Below, one piece after another: positions 36,111 to 48,361 of a stretch of DNA of 64,000 nucleotides (positions within the stretch are counted from its first letter, which is position 1; every line of letters begins with the position of its first letter). The stretch covers positions 18,666,501-18,730,500 of the forward strand of contig JASJET010000122.1 in the NCBI GenBank assembly GCA_034092305.1. Reading direction: 5' to 3'. The translations under genes and the position numbers were made by a program. Source of the stretch: Diaprepes abbreviatus (Eukaryota > Arthropoda > Insecta > Coleoptera > Curculionidae). The notes beneath the pieces were generated by a model. It worked only from the letters and a program-made list of their open reading frames with translations, did no database searches and was not told the DNA's origin.

Positions 36111-38529
36111 GATTAAAGATGCTACATCTTTGGGGGATTTTTTTTAGTGTTAATTACGAAATTAAAATATTTTTTGAAAAACTCAATCTGGCAGATTCAC
36201 TATAGTGTTCTAAAAATTTTACATTTTTCGACTTTCTCCAAAACTAATATAGAGGGTTCTTGAGGGTGTAAATTATGAATTTAATAGTATTTTTTCAGGA
36301 TTCAATATGGCTAATGCAATCTAACTGACTAAAAGTTTTACATTTTTCGATTTTATTCAAATGTGGAACTGAATCGTTTTTAAGGATGTAAATAACGAAT
36401 ATAAAATTATTTTAAGAAAATCTAATATGTCAGATACAATATGACCGTTTAGAAATTCTTAATTTCTGGATTTCATCTAAAATTGGTACTAGGGAGCTTT
36501 GAATGGTTTAGATTTAGATTAGATTAAGACGTTAAAATTTTTTTTTTTAATTCAATATGATGGGTTGAAAATTTTACCTTATTCGCATTTTTTCAGATTC
36601 GGTATTTGGGGGTTTTGGAGTGGTGTATTACGAATATGAAGTTAATTTTTTACAACTATTGGGTTCATAAGATACAATATGAGGGATTAAAATTTTGCAT
36701 TTTCCGATTTTATCTAAACTTGATATTGCTGGGTTTTTGGGGCAAATATAAACTCAATATGCAATATAAAATATATCGGGCTAAGAAATTTACGTCTTAA
36801 ATTCTTTAAATATTGATATTAGTTTTGGGGCCTATATTACCAATCTAAAATTAATTTGAAATTTAAGATATTGGATATACTATGACAGATTAAATATTTG
36901 TTTGACACAATTTCATTGGTATTTGGAAAACTCTAAGAATCAAAGAATTTTTAATAGTTCATTTTAGGGTGATTTACGATTATGGATAAAATGGGTACTT
37001 TTTGCCACCTTGGAGTCATTGTTGAACACTAATCTCGATTAGTACTTAGTTCAAATAATTTTTGACCCAAATTATTTCTGAATGAAATAAATAACTACTA
37101 ATATATACAAATTATGGTAAGAAAGCAATTACAAATAAAGTATTTTAATCTGTTTAAGCGAATCACATTTTGTCAGGTTTTAGTTTGGCGCCGACGTCAA
37201 AAATTTCAATTTCATGTAAAAATAAATAGTTATTTTTCACTTTTTAGCGTACTTTTAGAAGTCGGTTCAATTTTTCTATAAAAATTGTATCTTATATCTG
37301 GATGATATTTGATAATATCATATTTTTATTCTGATTAAGGTAAGTGATGACAAAAATTATTAATATTAGACAACGTAGTAAACTTGAATTTCAAAAATGA
37401 CTGAAACCTAACCTAACTTGTTATTATTAAAATCATTAAACATAAAGTTTTAGTTCTTTATTTCTTTCAATATGACTACAAGAGGGAAAATAATGGTAGT
37501 TATGGTTAGAAAGGTAGACAATGTGAGATAAGGAGAACTTGAAATTAAAAAATCAATATGGGATTCCACGAAAACTTCGGACTTAGAGAATATTATTGAT
37601 GTAAATGAATTAAAAGATATATCTACTGGACATGGACAAGGTATTTTTTATTATTATACCCTTATATATAAGTTGGTTCATTCAAAATATAACAAAATTT
37701 GCATAAATAAAGTGAAACTCTGATTTTCACATTGGTGACGGGAATCTAGATAACGAAAAATAGAAATACGTGTGTTCGTCTGAAATGTAGCCCTAAGAAA
37801 AGGGACATGATTATTTTGCATATGAAACCTTACTGATATTAATTAAACATTTTTCAATTTTGTCCAAAATTGGCTTTGGGGAATTTTTGGGGTTGTAACT
37901 TGCGAATTTGAAATTATTAAAAATTTTAATATAGCTAATTACCATACGGTGGACTAAAATTTTACATTTCCCGATTTTGTTCAAAATTAGCACTGGGTGA
38001 TTTCGAGGGTGTAGATTATTAAAAATTTAAAATTACCTTTTAAAAATCAAGTTTAGTGCATCCAGTAAGGCAAGTTAAAAATTTTACATTTTTTAAATAT
38101 TTCCAATTACGAATCTAAAAGTACTTTCTCAAAATTAAATGTAGCAGATCCAATATGCCACATTAAAAAATTTACGTTTTCCAAAATTAAGATTAGATGT
38201 TTTGGGGCATAGATTAAGGATATACAATTAATTTCTGTGAATTTAATATGGTGGGTAGAATATGTCCTGCTGAAAAATTTACACTACTCAAATTCTTTCA
38301 AAATCAATGTTCGGGGATTTTCAGCGGCGTAGATTACGAATATAAAATTAATTTCTTAAAATAAAGAAGATTTATTATGGTGACTAAATCTTTGTTTGGT
38401 CCAGTTTAATTCAAAATTTTCTTTTAGAGAATTTACAGAATCAACAACTTATTTATTGCGTAATTTAGTGTAGTTTACAATATCTTTGGCTAAAATGGTT
38501 GCATTTATAAATCCTTGACCATAACACGT

Positions 38530-40690
38530 ATTAAACTATACGTCTGGATTAGTAATTACAAAGAAGGTACCTCAAGAATCCGGCTCCGATTTTAATAAAA
38601 CTTCAATATGTGAGAGAGGGTACAAAAATAAGAAACACGTATTTTTTTATCTACGGAGATTTATTTTAGCGGGGTAAAAACCGCCCCTACAGTTCACACC
38701 TAAAACAATAGTTTTGAAATATCTCGGGTTCTAAGTTCTATAAAACAAAATGAAAATTACTTCTTGTCCGAAGTGATGTTAAAGTATGGTTTTCTTTTAT
38801 CCCCAAGGATATCATCCTTTATTTTTTATAAGGGTAAATCATCTATTCACGCAAGTAATTTAATTCTAAAAATTACGAAATTAAATATAATTATGTGAAA
38901 ATAATTTTTTCACGAATACCGTAAGTAAATCAAGTTGATATTTTTCGAGGTTTCCCAGAAATAAATTAGTAAAAGAGGATGAGTCACCCCCAAATACTCT
39001 TTTTTAATAACTCAAGTTTTAATTAAAATAATTCTACAAAACAAAATGAAAATTATTTATTATTCGAAATGATATTAAATTATGCTATTTTCACCCCAAG
39101 GATATCATCCCTTATTTTTTATTAGGATAAACCATATATTTGCGCATGTAATGTAATTGTAAAAATTGCAAAATTTAATGGAAGTATTTGAAAATATTTT
39201 TTTCACCAGTACCATAAGTCACATTTAAGTTGTCGTGTTTCGGGGTTTCCAAAAATAAACTAGTAAAAGAGGACGAGCCAACCTCAATTACTTCTTTTTA
39301 CATCTCAAGTTCTAATTGAGATAACTTTACGAAACAAACTGGAGTTTACTTGTTATTTGAAATGAAGTTAAACAATGGTATTTTCACCCTCAAGGATATC
39401 ATTAATTTCAGTCGATATGAACGTTACACAACTTACTGAAATCTTTTCTTTTAAATAATAAGAAAATATAAACTTATTTCATTGGTTAAGCATTCATGTC
39501 TGTAAATTATTATAATTCATAACATATAGTGATTTCTAATTCCGTAACGTTTTTTTAAATTAAAATTTGAGAATTTTAAGAGCAATAATAAATGTATGAA
39601 ATGATTTTTATAAAAAATATGGAATAATATCCTTGGGAGTGAAAATGCCATAATTTAACATCCTTTCGAATAAAAAGTAATTTTAATTTTGTTTTGTAGA
39701 GATATTTTAATTAGAACTGGATATATTAAAAAAGGTATTTGGAGGTGGATCACCCTCTTTTACTAGTTTATTTTCGGAAATACCGAAATACGGCAACTTA
39801 AATTATCAACAAATTTGGTTTAATTTCGTAATGTACAGAATTAAATTATGTAAATGAATTACAAAATTAACCCTCATAAAAAGTAGGAGATGATATCTAT
39901 GGGGTTAAAACAACATGAAATAACCTCACTCCAAATAACAAGTAATTTCCACGTTGTTTTGTAAAGATATCTCAATTAGAATTTGAGATTTGAAAAAAAA
40001 TTATTTGGGAATGACTCAACCTCTTTTACTACTTCATTTTTTGAAACCCCAAAATATCCCAACTTGAGTTAATTATGGTATTCGTGAAAAAAATACATTA
40101 AAACAATTTCCTTAAATTTCGTAATTTTTAGAATTAAATTACGTGCGCTAGTAGATGATTTACCGTTAAGTAATAAGGGATGATATCATAGGGGGTAAAA
40201 ATACCATAATTCAACATTATTTCAAACGACAAGTAATTTCCATTTTGTTTTGTAAAGATATCTCAATGAGAACTTGAAATTAAAAAAAAAACTTATTTGA
40301 GTGTGGCTCACCCTCTTTTAGTAGTTTATTTTTAGAAACCCTGAAACTTAAGTTTATGATATTCGTGAGAAAAATATTTTTAAATAATTCCATTATAGTT
40401 CGTAATTTTTAGAATTGAATTACATGCGTAAATATATGGTTTACCCTAATAAAAAATAAGGAATGATATCCTTGGGAGTGAAAATACCACAATTTAATAT
40501 CATCTCGAATCACAAATAACTTTCATTTTGTTTTGTAAAAATATCTCGCTTAGAACCTTAGATATTTCAAAAATATTGTTTTTAGAGGTGAACTTCAGGG
40601 GCAGTTTTTACCCCGTTGTAATGAATTTCCGCAGATAAAAGAAATACAGGTCTTTAATTTTTGTACTCTCTACAACATAAGTTTGGAGCC
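38530..40690. repeat. Central ~300 bp units in inverted arrangement
   Basis: Units marked by CAAGGATATCATC, AACTAGTAAAAGAGGA and TTTTGTTTTGTAAAGATATCTC occur twice in one orientation (38700-39410) and about three times in the other (39620-40560). The centre of symmetry is near 39.5 kb. Confidence 0.75.
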
Positions 40691-41399
40691 TGACACTTCA
40701 GATACCTTCCTTGTTAGTTCAAATAATTTAGAGATATCGTGACAAGTTCAAAACTAATAAAATTTTTATTAAAAAATTGAACCGACTTCTAAAAGTGCGC
40801 TAAAAAGTGAAAAATAACCATAAATTTTTTATATGAAATTGAACTTTTTGAAGTCGGCGCCAAACTAATACCTGACAAAATGTGATTTGCATAAACAGAT
40901 TAAAAATACTTTATTTGTATTTGCTTTCTTACCATAATTTGTATATATTAGTAGTTATTTATTTCGTGTACAAATAATTTGGCGCCGACTTCAAAAAGTT
41001 CAATTTCATATAAAAAATTTATGGTTATTTTTCACTTTTTAGCTCACTTTTAGAAGTAGGTTCAATTTTTTAATAAAAATTTATTTTTCTATTTTTAGTT
41101 TTAGAATTCATTATGACATTCATAAATTATTTGAACTAAGTACTAATCGAGATTAGTGTACCTCGCAATGACTCCAAACTGGCAAAAAAGCACCCATTTT
41201 ATCCAAAGTTGTAAATCACCCTAAAATGAACCACTAAAAATTCTTTAGTTCTTAGAGTTTTCCAAATACGAATCAAATTGGATCAAACGAGTATTTAGTC
41301 TGTCATTGAAAATCCACTATCTTAAATTTCAAATTAATTTTAGATTGGAAATATAGGCCCCAAAACCTTCCAATATCGATATTTAAAGAAAATAAATTA

Positions 41400-42260
41400 A
41401 TTTTTTATCCACCATATTGGATACGCCATATTGAATTTTTTTTAAATAATTTTAGATTCGTCATATGTGACCCCGAAAACTCTCCCGTACCAATTTTGGT
41501 GAAAATCGGACAAAATTGATTTTTTTTGTCCGCCATATTGAGTTTTTTAAAAATAATTTCAGATTATTTATGTGAAGCCTCGAAAACTTCCCCATACCAA
41601 TTTTGGAGAAAATAGGACAAAATAGATATTATCGTTCGCCATATTGGATCCGCCACATTGGAATTTTTTAAAATTATTTTAGATTTGTCATATGCGACTC
41701 CGAAAACTCCCCCGTACCAATTTTGGAGAAAATCGGACAAAAACGATTTTTTTGTCGGCTATATTGAATCCGCCAAATTGAATTTTTTTAAAAATTATTT
41801 TAGATTCGTCATATGCGATCCCGAAATCTCACCCGTACCAATTTTGGAAAAAATCGAACAAAATTAATTTTTTCGTCGGGCATATTGAATCCGCCATATT
41901 GATTTTTTTTAATATTATTTTAGATTCATCATATGCGATCCCGTAAACTCCCCCTTACCAATTTTGGTAAAAATCGGACAAAATTGATTTTTTGATCCTC
42001 CATATTGGATCCGTCATATTGAATTTTTTTAAAATAATATCAGATTCGTTATGTGCAACCTCAAAAACTCCCCCATACCAATTTTGGAGAAAATCGGACT
42101 AAATTAAATTTTTTTGTCCGCCATATTGGATCCGCCATTTTGATTTTTTTTTAAATAATTTCAGATTCGTTGGGTATAATCCCGAAGATTTCTCCATACC
42201 AATTTTGGAGAAAATTGGACAAAATTAATTTTTTTGGCCGCCATATTGTAAGCGCCATCT
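41400..42260. repeat. Tandem ~120 bp units, right foldback arm (inverted)
   Basis: About seven units in reverse orientation to the left arm, with GTCCGCCATATTG, TACCAATTTTGGAGAAAATCGGAC and CAGATTCGTTATGTG-type strings. Confidence 0.85.
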
Positions 42261-42989
42261 TGAATTTTACTGCACCAATTTCATCTAAAAAAATATGGGA
42301 CCACCGCAGCAACTTCCTTTACATAACGTAAAAAATTTCATTCAAATCGGTGCAGCCGTTCCGGAGTAATCGGTGTACATACATAAAAAAAAAATACATA
42401 GTCGACGAATTGAGAACCTCCTTCTTTTAGAAGTCGGTTAAAAATACAAAAAAACATTTTTGTAAACGAATCAATTGTCTTCCGAAAAAGCCCTAAAATG
42501 CGAAAAATAATATTTGTGTTGTAATAATAAGAGTTTGCTTTTCTAGTTTAACCCAAGTACGACTTAAGTATTTTGTATGAACCACTTACGAAGCGATATC
42601 TAGGTACTCGGTATAGTTTATTTGATAGGATAAATTTATTTGTAGAAATTGCTTCCAAAGATATTGAAAACGATCTTGTGGTAAATTTTCATTATGATAA
42701 AACTAGTAATGCAGAACAACTATATGATTTAAATTCTTATAATTCGATTTTTAGTTTTGAATTCATTCTAATTGTTGTAAATCATCCTAAAATGAACAAC
42801 AAAAAATTTTTTGATTTTTAGAGTTCTCCAATTATCAGTTTTGAATGGAATTATGTTATAGTAAATCCGCTATCTTAAATTTTAAATTAATTTTATATTG
42901 ATAATATAGGCCTTCAAAACCTTCCAATATCGATATTTAAAGAACTTGAGACGTAAATTTCTTAGCCCGACATATTTCATCATATAATT

Positions 42990-43825
42990 TCAAATAAAAA
43001 TTGTAGAGATTTTAAAACCTAAAATTTGAGCTTTTGTGCGATCATTATTGCAAAAAGGTCGAAAAACCCGCAAAATCGGCTATTCTTTTAATATTAATTA
43101 TTTATTGCAAAGTTGACTTTTTTGCACTTTTTGCTCGTCTTTCTGAACAAAATGATATTTTATAATAGCAAATCGGATAATTTGTTGCTGAGATATTGCT
43201 AATTACTTATTCCAAGACGCAAAATGTTGATTACTATAACTTTTTTTTGAGTGAATGTTTTGACTTCCACAGTGGTTCAATCCTTTCGTGAAGGCCAACA
43301 CTTTCATACTTTGTCAGAAACAAATTAAAAATTAATTTTCAACCCCTTAATTACCGCTTTAAAAAAGGGAGTGTTTTCTTTTTATAAAGAAACATAGCTC
43401 TTGCGCATGGAGAACACTGAACTCGCAGCTTTACATCAGCAGCGCTCGGAAAATTTCGTAGTATTTCAACAACGAATGAACCATTTTCTGTGTTTTATGA
43501 ATATGGCACCACCCCCTTTTTTAGAGCGATATTTAAGGGGTTGGAAATTATTATTTTTTTTTTCATTTGCCCCCAACAACATATGAAAATTTAGGCTTTC
43601 ACGAAGAGATTGAAGCCTGTGGAGTTTAAAATGTTCACCCAAAAAGAAGTTATACCAATCAATATTTTGCGTCTAAGCTACATTTTTGTCTAATTTACCA
43701 TTATCAAATATCGTTTTGTTCAAAATGATGAGCGCTTCCCTTTAAAATCAAAAGAATTGCCGATTAAGAGTATTTAAATTGTAGGTTTTTAAAATCTCTA
43801 CATCTTTTATTTGAATTTTTTTTTC
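42990..43825. mobile_element. Second foldback element, about 0.83 kb
   Basis: The left arm (about 42995-43310) and the right arm (about 43585-43815) are inverted copies. TGTAGAGATTTTAAAACCTA on the left pairs with TAGGTTTTTAAAATCTCTACA on the right. GACTTCCACAGTGGTTCAATC and TCACGAAGAGATTGAAGCCT are another matching pair. The roughly 270 bp between the arms has no gene that I can recognise. Confidence 0.65.
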
Positions 43826-44407
43826 CAAAATGAATTACTTGGCTTGTAAATTCAAAAAACTTGTTTTAGCCCACTTTGACCGCCCCTCTTAGCCCCAACT
43901 TATTCTTTGCTGTTACTTTTTATGTAGGGTTTGTTCTTTCACTGCTCCGAACACCCCTGGATAGGTCTCATCCATTTCGGAATTTACGTCAAAAACAGCA
44001 CTAATTTTTACCTTTGGCTGGAACTATATCCAATGTTTGGAAAATTGCAGTTACTCAATTTACAGCGAAAGTTAAACATTATAGGATTAATTGCTCCTCC
44101 CCTTTTCATTCCTTATATTACGTAATTTAAAAGTGGCAACACCGCGATGATGTCACAAGGTATGTAGTTATTTTACAGATGTCACAAGGGATGTTAAATA
44201 GAAATGTATATTAAATATACAGGGATGTCGAAGAGGTAGGAAAATTTTTTTTTTTTAATTTGTGTATGGTTTGATTTTTTTGTTCACAAATGGATAAATT
44301 ATTTGTTTTTGAAAAGTCATATTTTTGGTTTGACGAATTATATTGTTTTTCTAGTGGATGCCATAAAGTCGAAAATTTTACAGGAGGTCACAAAGTACGT
44401 TGGATGA

Positions 44408-44408
<1 letters not shown>

Positions 44409-44475
<67 letters not shown>
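44409..44475. repeat. (TA)n microsatellite
   Basis: About 67 bp of TA. The left flank (44140-44408) carries GATGTCACAAGGGATGT and GGATGTCGAAGAGG strings resembling, in reverse, the flank of the tract at 27599. Confidence 0.95.
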
Positions 44476-44478
<3 letters not shown>

Positions 44479-44948
44479 GACGATAATAGCATTTGTGCTA
44501 TACCTACACTACTTGCGATTACCCGCAAAATGCCCATAAAAAAAATTAAGAAAACTTTGTTGTTGTTTAAAATTTTGCAATGTTTACTTCTTTATTTATA
44601 TTTTTAAGTTTCAGTATATTACCAAAATTTAAATAAAATATTAGTATTTATTGCTTATATATGGTTATATTTTATTGTTATTGAGCGCCAGGTAAAAAAT
44701 AATTATAGTAAAATTATTTTTTACCAATTTGAAATATTTTCAAATTTTCTAACTTATCATCAAATTAACCTTCCAATATATTACAAAATTAAATGTCGCC
44801 GATTTGTGATCCAGGTAGTTAAAAGTTAATGTATGGTAGATTAAATTAACTAAAAAGTAATCTTGAGTAGCAATAGTGTTGCATGGCAATAATAATAATA
44901 ATAGATATCTCTTGGACTTCCACAGTCTTTTTTTTTGTTGAATATCAC

Positions 44949-44981
44949 GACGTTTCGGCTAGTAGTTATCTCTAGCCGTTT

Positions 44982-44984
<3 letters not shown>
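44949..44984 (-). ncRNA. Degenerate hammerhead-like motif beside (TA)n
   Basis: On the minus strand a 6-7 bp helix (CGGCTAG with CTAGCCG) is followed at once by AAAC GTC, the 3' core and cleavage triplet order of a minimal hammerhead. The 5' core reads GTGAAAA rather than CTGANGA and helix I is weak, so catalysis is doubtful. Confidence 0.35.

Positions 44985-44985
<1 letters not shown>

Positions 44986-45037
<52 letters not shown>
44986..45037. repeat. (TA)n microsatellite
   Basis: About 52 bp of TA directly after a CGAAACGTC-type motif (minus strand). Confidence 0.95.
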
Positions 45038-45039
<2 letters not shown>

Positions 45040-45041
<2 letters not shown>

Positions 45042-46640
45042 CCTTGGTATGTTTTTTTATTTCGTCCCAATATATTACCACACAATTCCAGCTACTTTAT
45101 TTATTTTCTTTTTTCAAAAATCCACCATATCTCCAAAAAAAAATATTAGTTGTCGTTTCCTGTGAAGTAAGGAATTGACAAAAATATTTTCCAAAATCTC
45201 GTTCGGCCAAGTTCTTCTTAATTCAATTTAAATTATTTTTTTCGATAATCTTATCAAAATAATATCTCATTTGTTGTTTGAGAGTTGCAAAATTATTTAA
45301 TAAAAACTTATAAACGTTTACTAATTGCTTTAAAAAAATTATTAATTTCTTTATACTTTAAAACAAAAGTAACACATAACCTCCTTAAAAATATATTTAA
45401 AAATTTTGTTTACTTGTGACGTAGGAAGATCTTTTTTTTCTAAACAACGATTAAAAAATTGGCGTTGTGTCAAGTTTCAGGAGCTCAAGAAACGCAGTGC
45501 TTCCTGCAAACTGATTAATTCAACTCCGTTGAAAATGTCTTGCTTTGGCGTTGTATAGTAGGCAAAACATAAGAAATTTTCGTTTTCTGATTGGTTTGAT
45601 TTTTGACACCAGGCAACTTGATAAATTTTTATATCTTGGAGAATTGAATTTTATGATGGCCTTTTTATTTTACCAATTTTTGACTGGAATTTTAATGTTT
45701 TTTTTAATATATTGACAGAAATTTGATTTTTGAGCTTACTTGAATTTGCAATAATTAAACTTTAGAGTTTTCTCGACATTTTGATATATATAAAAGCTAC
45801 TTTGGTACATTATTTATATATTAAAATTGATAAAAATGATCATTCTGCCCTTTTAAAAATGTATGACAATTTTTATCAAATTTGGTTCATTAAGACTCTA
45901 AAAAACGTTTGTTGCTGCTTTAATGGTATTATAATTTTATTCAGCAAGTTTTTCTTACTATATTTGTGCCAATATTTCTTAAACTAAGCTTAAATTTACT
46001 TTATAAACTAATTTAATCTATTTTACATTCTATGCTTTTATATAAAATATGATTTTAATTTGTACTTAATTTATTCAATAACCTTTAAAATTAAAGCATT
46101 TTTCTTATATTTTATTCGTTAGTGTTTATTTATCACTATTTGTGACAATTTTCTCTGAACTTTACACTAGTTTTTCCACTTCACGCTCTTTTGTGTCTTA
46201 CGATTGATTGTTTTAATGGGACAATCGAAGATGTATTACACTTCATTATTAGCTTTTTTAAAGCATCCACACTCTTTTTATTCATTTTAACCTATATATT
46301 TGTTTTTGTACTGAACTTTACTCTAACTAATACCATATCTTTTATATAGTCTTTTTACTAACTTTAGTTTTTATGAGAAGAAATATGTCTTTTTTTTTTA
46401 AATATACCAATTCTCAATTCTTTTCTTATCCACAAATTTTGGATTTTATTGTCTTTGTTAAGACTTTATATTTATTTACACTAATATTTTAACAATACAT
46501 CTTATGCTATACCTAAACCTAATTCTACCCTATTCTAAACTAAATTTACTGGTATATTAACCATTAAAATGCATCTTTTATACTTTCTGTGTCTAATTTC
46601 TTTTCTTTTTGTCTCAATCAAAACTGAGTCTGAGCACTTA
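45040..46640. other. AT-rich DNA, nothing recognised
   Basis: No gene or bounded element is visible between the (TA)n tracts at 45 and 46.65 kb. Confidence 0.5.
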
Positions 46641-46644
46641 TTTG

Positions 46645-46647
<3 letters not shown>

Positions 46648-46721
<74 letters not shown>
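46648..46721. repeat. (TA)n microsatellite
   Basis: About 74 bp of TA. The right flank starts GGGTGGCTAAATAAGAGAAG, which resembles the end of a mariner-type element. Confidence 0.95.
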
Positions 46722-46723
<2 letters not shown>

Positions 46724-47147
46724 GGTGGCTAAATAAGAGAAGTTATGTATCTCAGAAATCATTAATTGTACAGCTTCCAGATAAAAATATTTAGGGTAAA
46801 AACGTCCCTAAAAAATCGCTGGAAATTATTTTCAAGTTCCTAGGATCGTTGCTAGGGGGGTAACAACTATGGTCAATTAGGAAAAATATTTTGTTTTCAT
46901 AATTTGCCCAATGAAACTATTTGAGTTTTAATCTTGAGAAAATTTTAAACTATTTCTGTTTCATACTTGTAGCTTTATTCTTTAAAATTAAGTGGTGGGA
47001 GAACGTCGTACTCTATGTGATGATGCTCTGCTGAGAACTCTGATTTGTCCTAATGGAAGTGAACTAACTTAGGCTCGGTAAATATGTGGTAAAAAGGTAT
47101 TTTTCGATAAAATCTTTCTCTCTCTCGCTTGTAGACGTCATACAGTG

Positions 47148-47189
47148 AGCTTTGAAAATGGTGAATGAGATTTCACCGAAACGTCAGCT
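47148..47189 (+). ncRNA. Degenerate hammerhead-like motif beside (CA)n(TA)n
   Basis: The order is AGCT, a TTGAAAA core, helix II GGTGAA with TTCACC, then GAAAC, GTC, AGCT. Helix II is perfect and the flanking AGCT pair could form helix I. The 5' core departs from CTGANGA at several positions, so I call it hammerhead-derived and probably inactive. Confidence 0.4.
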
Positions 47190-47249
47190 ACCTTGCAGGC
47201 CTGAAAAGGACTCAGCACATACACAGGATGCCCGAAAACCTTCGATTAC

Positions 47250-47259
47250 ACACACACAC

Positions 47260-47319
<60 letters not shown>

Positions 47320-47320
47320 G
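47250..47320. repeat. (CA)n(TA)n microsatellite
   Basis: A short CA run passes into about 50 bp of TA. Confidence 0.95.
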
Positions 47321-47659
47321 TAGGGTGCGGCATTTATCTTGAGACAACAGAATATCTCGGTGGGATCACCGAAAATCAGCTTCAGAACTTTAATTGGAAC
47401 CCCCCATCGGTTGTGACCTTAATCTTAAGGTGAAGGTCAAATATCAGGATCATTTCAAAGCCAAACCAGAAAGATTGCAGTATTTCGTGAAATATTTCGT
47501 ACAAAAGTTGTTGGGTGGCACGGGGGCTAAGTGGTCACTATCACTTGAAAATAATCTTGACCTTAACTTTCAAGGTCATTTGAAGCTCAATTTCAAAATT
47601 TGAAGAGGTAATTTGGTTTGACCTTCTTAAAACATCGTGATATTTTAGGAAGTCAACTT

Positions 47660-47953
47660 CCACTTTTGCTTTAAGACGTACGCTTAGATGTAAGGCAACA
47701 CATATGGTTCAAACAGGATAGATGTCCAGCGCATTATTCCCAATTAGCTCGTCAAGTGTTGGATCGCAAATTCAACGGACGGTGGATGGGTAGAGGAGGT
47801 CCAGTAAAGCGGCCCGCAAGATCTCCAAACCTTACGTCACCAGGTTTTTGTTTAAGGCGTTATTTGACGAGCGACGTTTATAAAGACGTGCCAACAACTC
47901 TTGAAAACATGAAGCAGCGAATCAGAGATGTTTGGTGCCAAAATAACATCTGA
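47660..47953 (+). pseudogene. Mariner-type transposase C-terminal fragment
   Basis: The + frame reads WFKQDRCPAHYSQLARQVLD (second catalytic Asp region), NGRWMGRGGPVKRPARSPN (a worn RSPDLTP motif) and VYKDVPTTLENMKQRI. The last acidic residue region reads LTSPGF, so the catalytic position is lost. The N-terminal two thirds is absent. It differs in sequence from the neighbouring relic at 48362. Confidence 0.7.
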
Positions 47954-48361
47954 AATGCTCTTCAGTTGTGTGCAATCTTTTGAAGTGCTAGTCAATAAAT
48001 ACTGCAGTTGAAGGTAACCATTTTGAGTACTTATTGAAATAAATTCTTATGAAATTTTTAAAATAGACAACCTTATTCAAAGTCACCCTTATTTTTAATA
48101 CTAAATAATATAACGTTATAAAAATAGGTCATTTATATTTAAAAAAATTGACTTTTAACGGCTTTTTCAAGTTAATATTTAATGTTAGCTTTTGATCACC
48201 CTGTGTTTATTTATTATCAAAACGTCAATACAGTACACTAACCTAAAGGGTCTTCCAATAAGAGCGTCCCGATTTTGTTCACAAAATATTGACAGTTTGG
48301 CAACATCGTAGGTTAATAAAATTTGGGCAGCATGTTTCTATGAACTAGTACAATTTTCATC

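Larger units (their letters stand above)
28171..42439. mobile_element. Giant foldback element with tandem-repeat arms, interrupted by an LTR retrotransposon
   Basis: The left tip (28171: AACCTACTTCTAAAAG, then GGTTCTCAATTCGTCGAC) is the inverted complement of the right tip ending at 42439. After removal of the 7 kb insertion, the inverted pairing continues: CCGGAACGGCTGCACCGATT at about 35267 matches its complement at about 42345. The outer arms carry about 120 bp tandem units built on AATATGGCGGACAAAA and CGAATCTGAAATTATTTTTAAAAAA (direct at 35380-36110, inverted at 41400-42260). The central part (38530-40690) has about 300 bp units in opposite orientations. Nested CTTTTAGAAGTCGGTTCAA boundaries occur near 37255, 40785 and 41050. 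It has no credible gene. Confidence 0.75.

Noticed and set aside
43401..43586. 61-codon frame in the loop of the second foldback
   Set aside because: No motif, repeat context.
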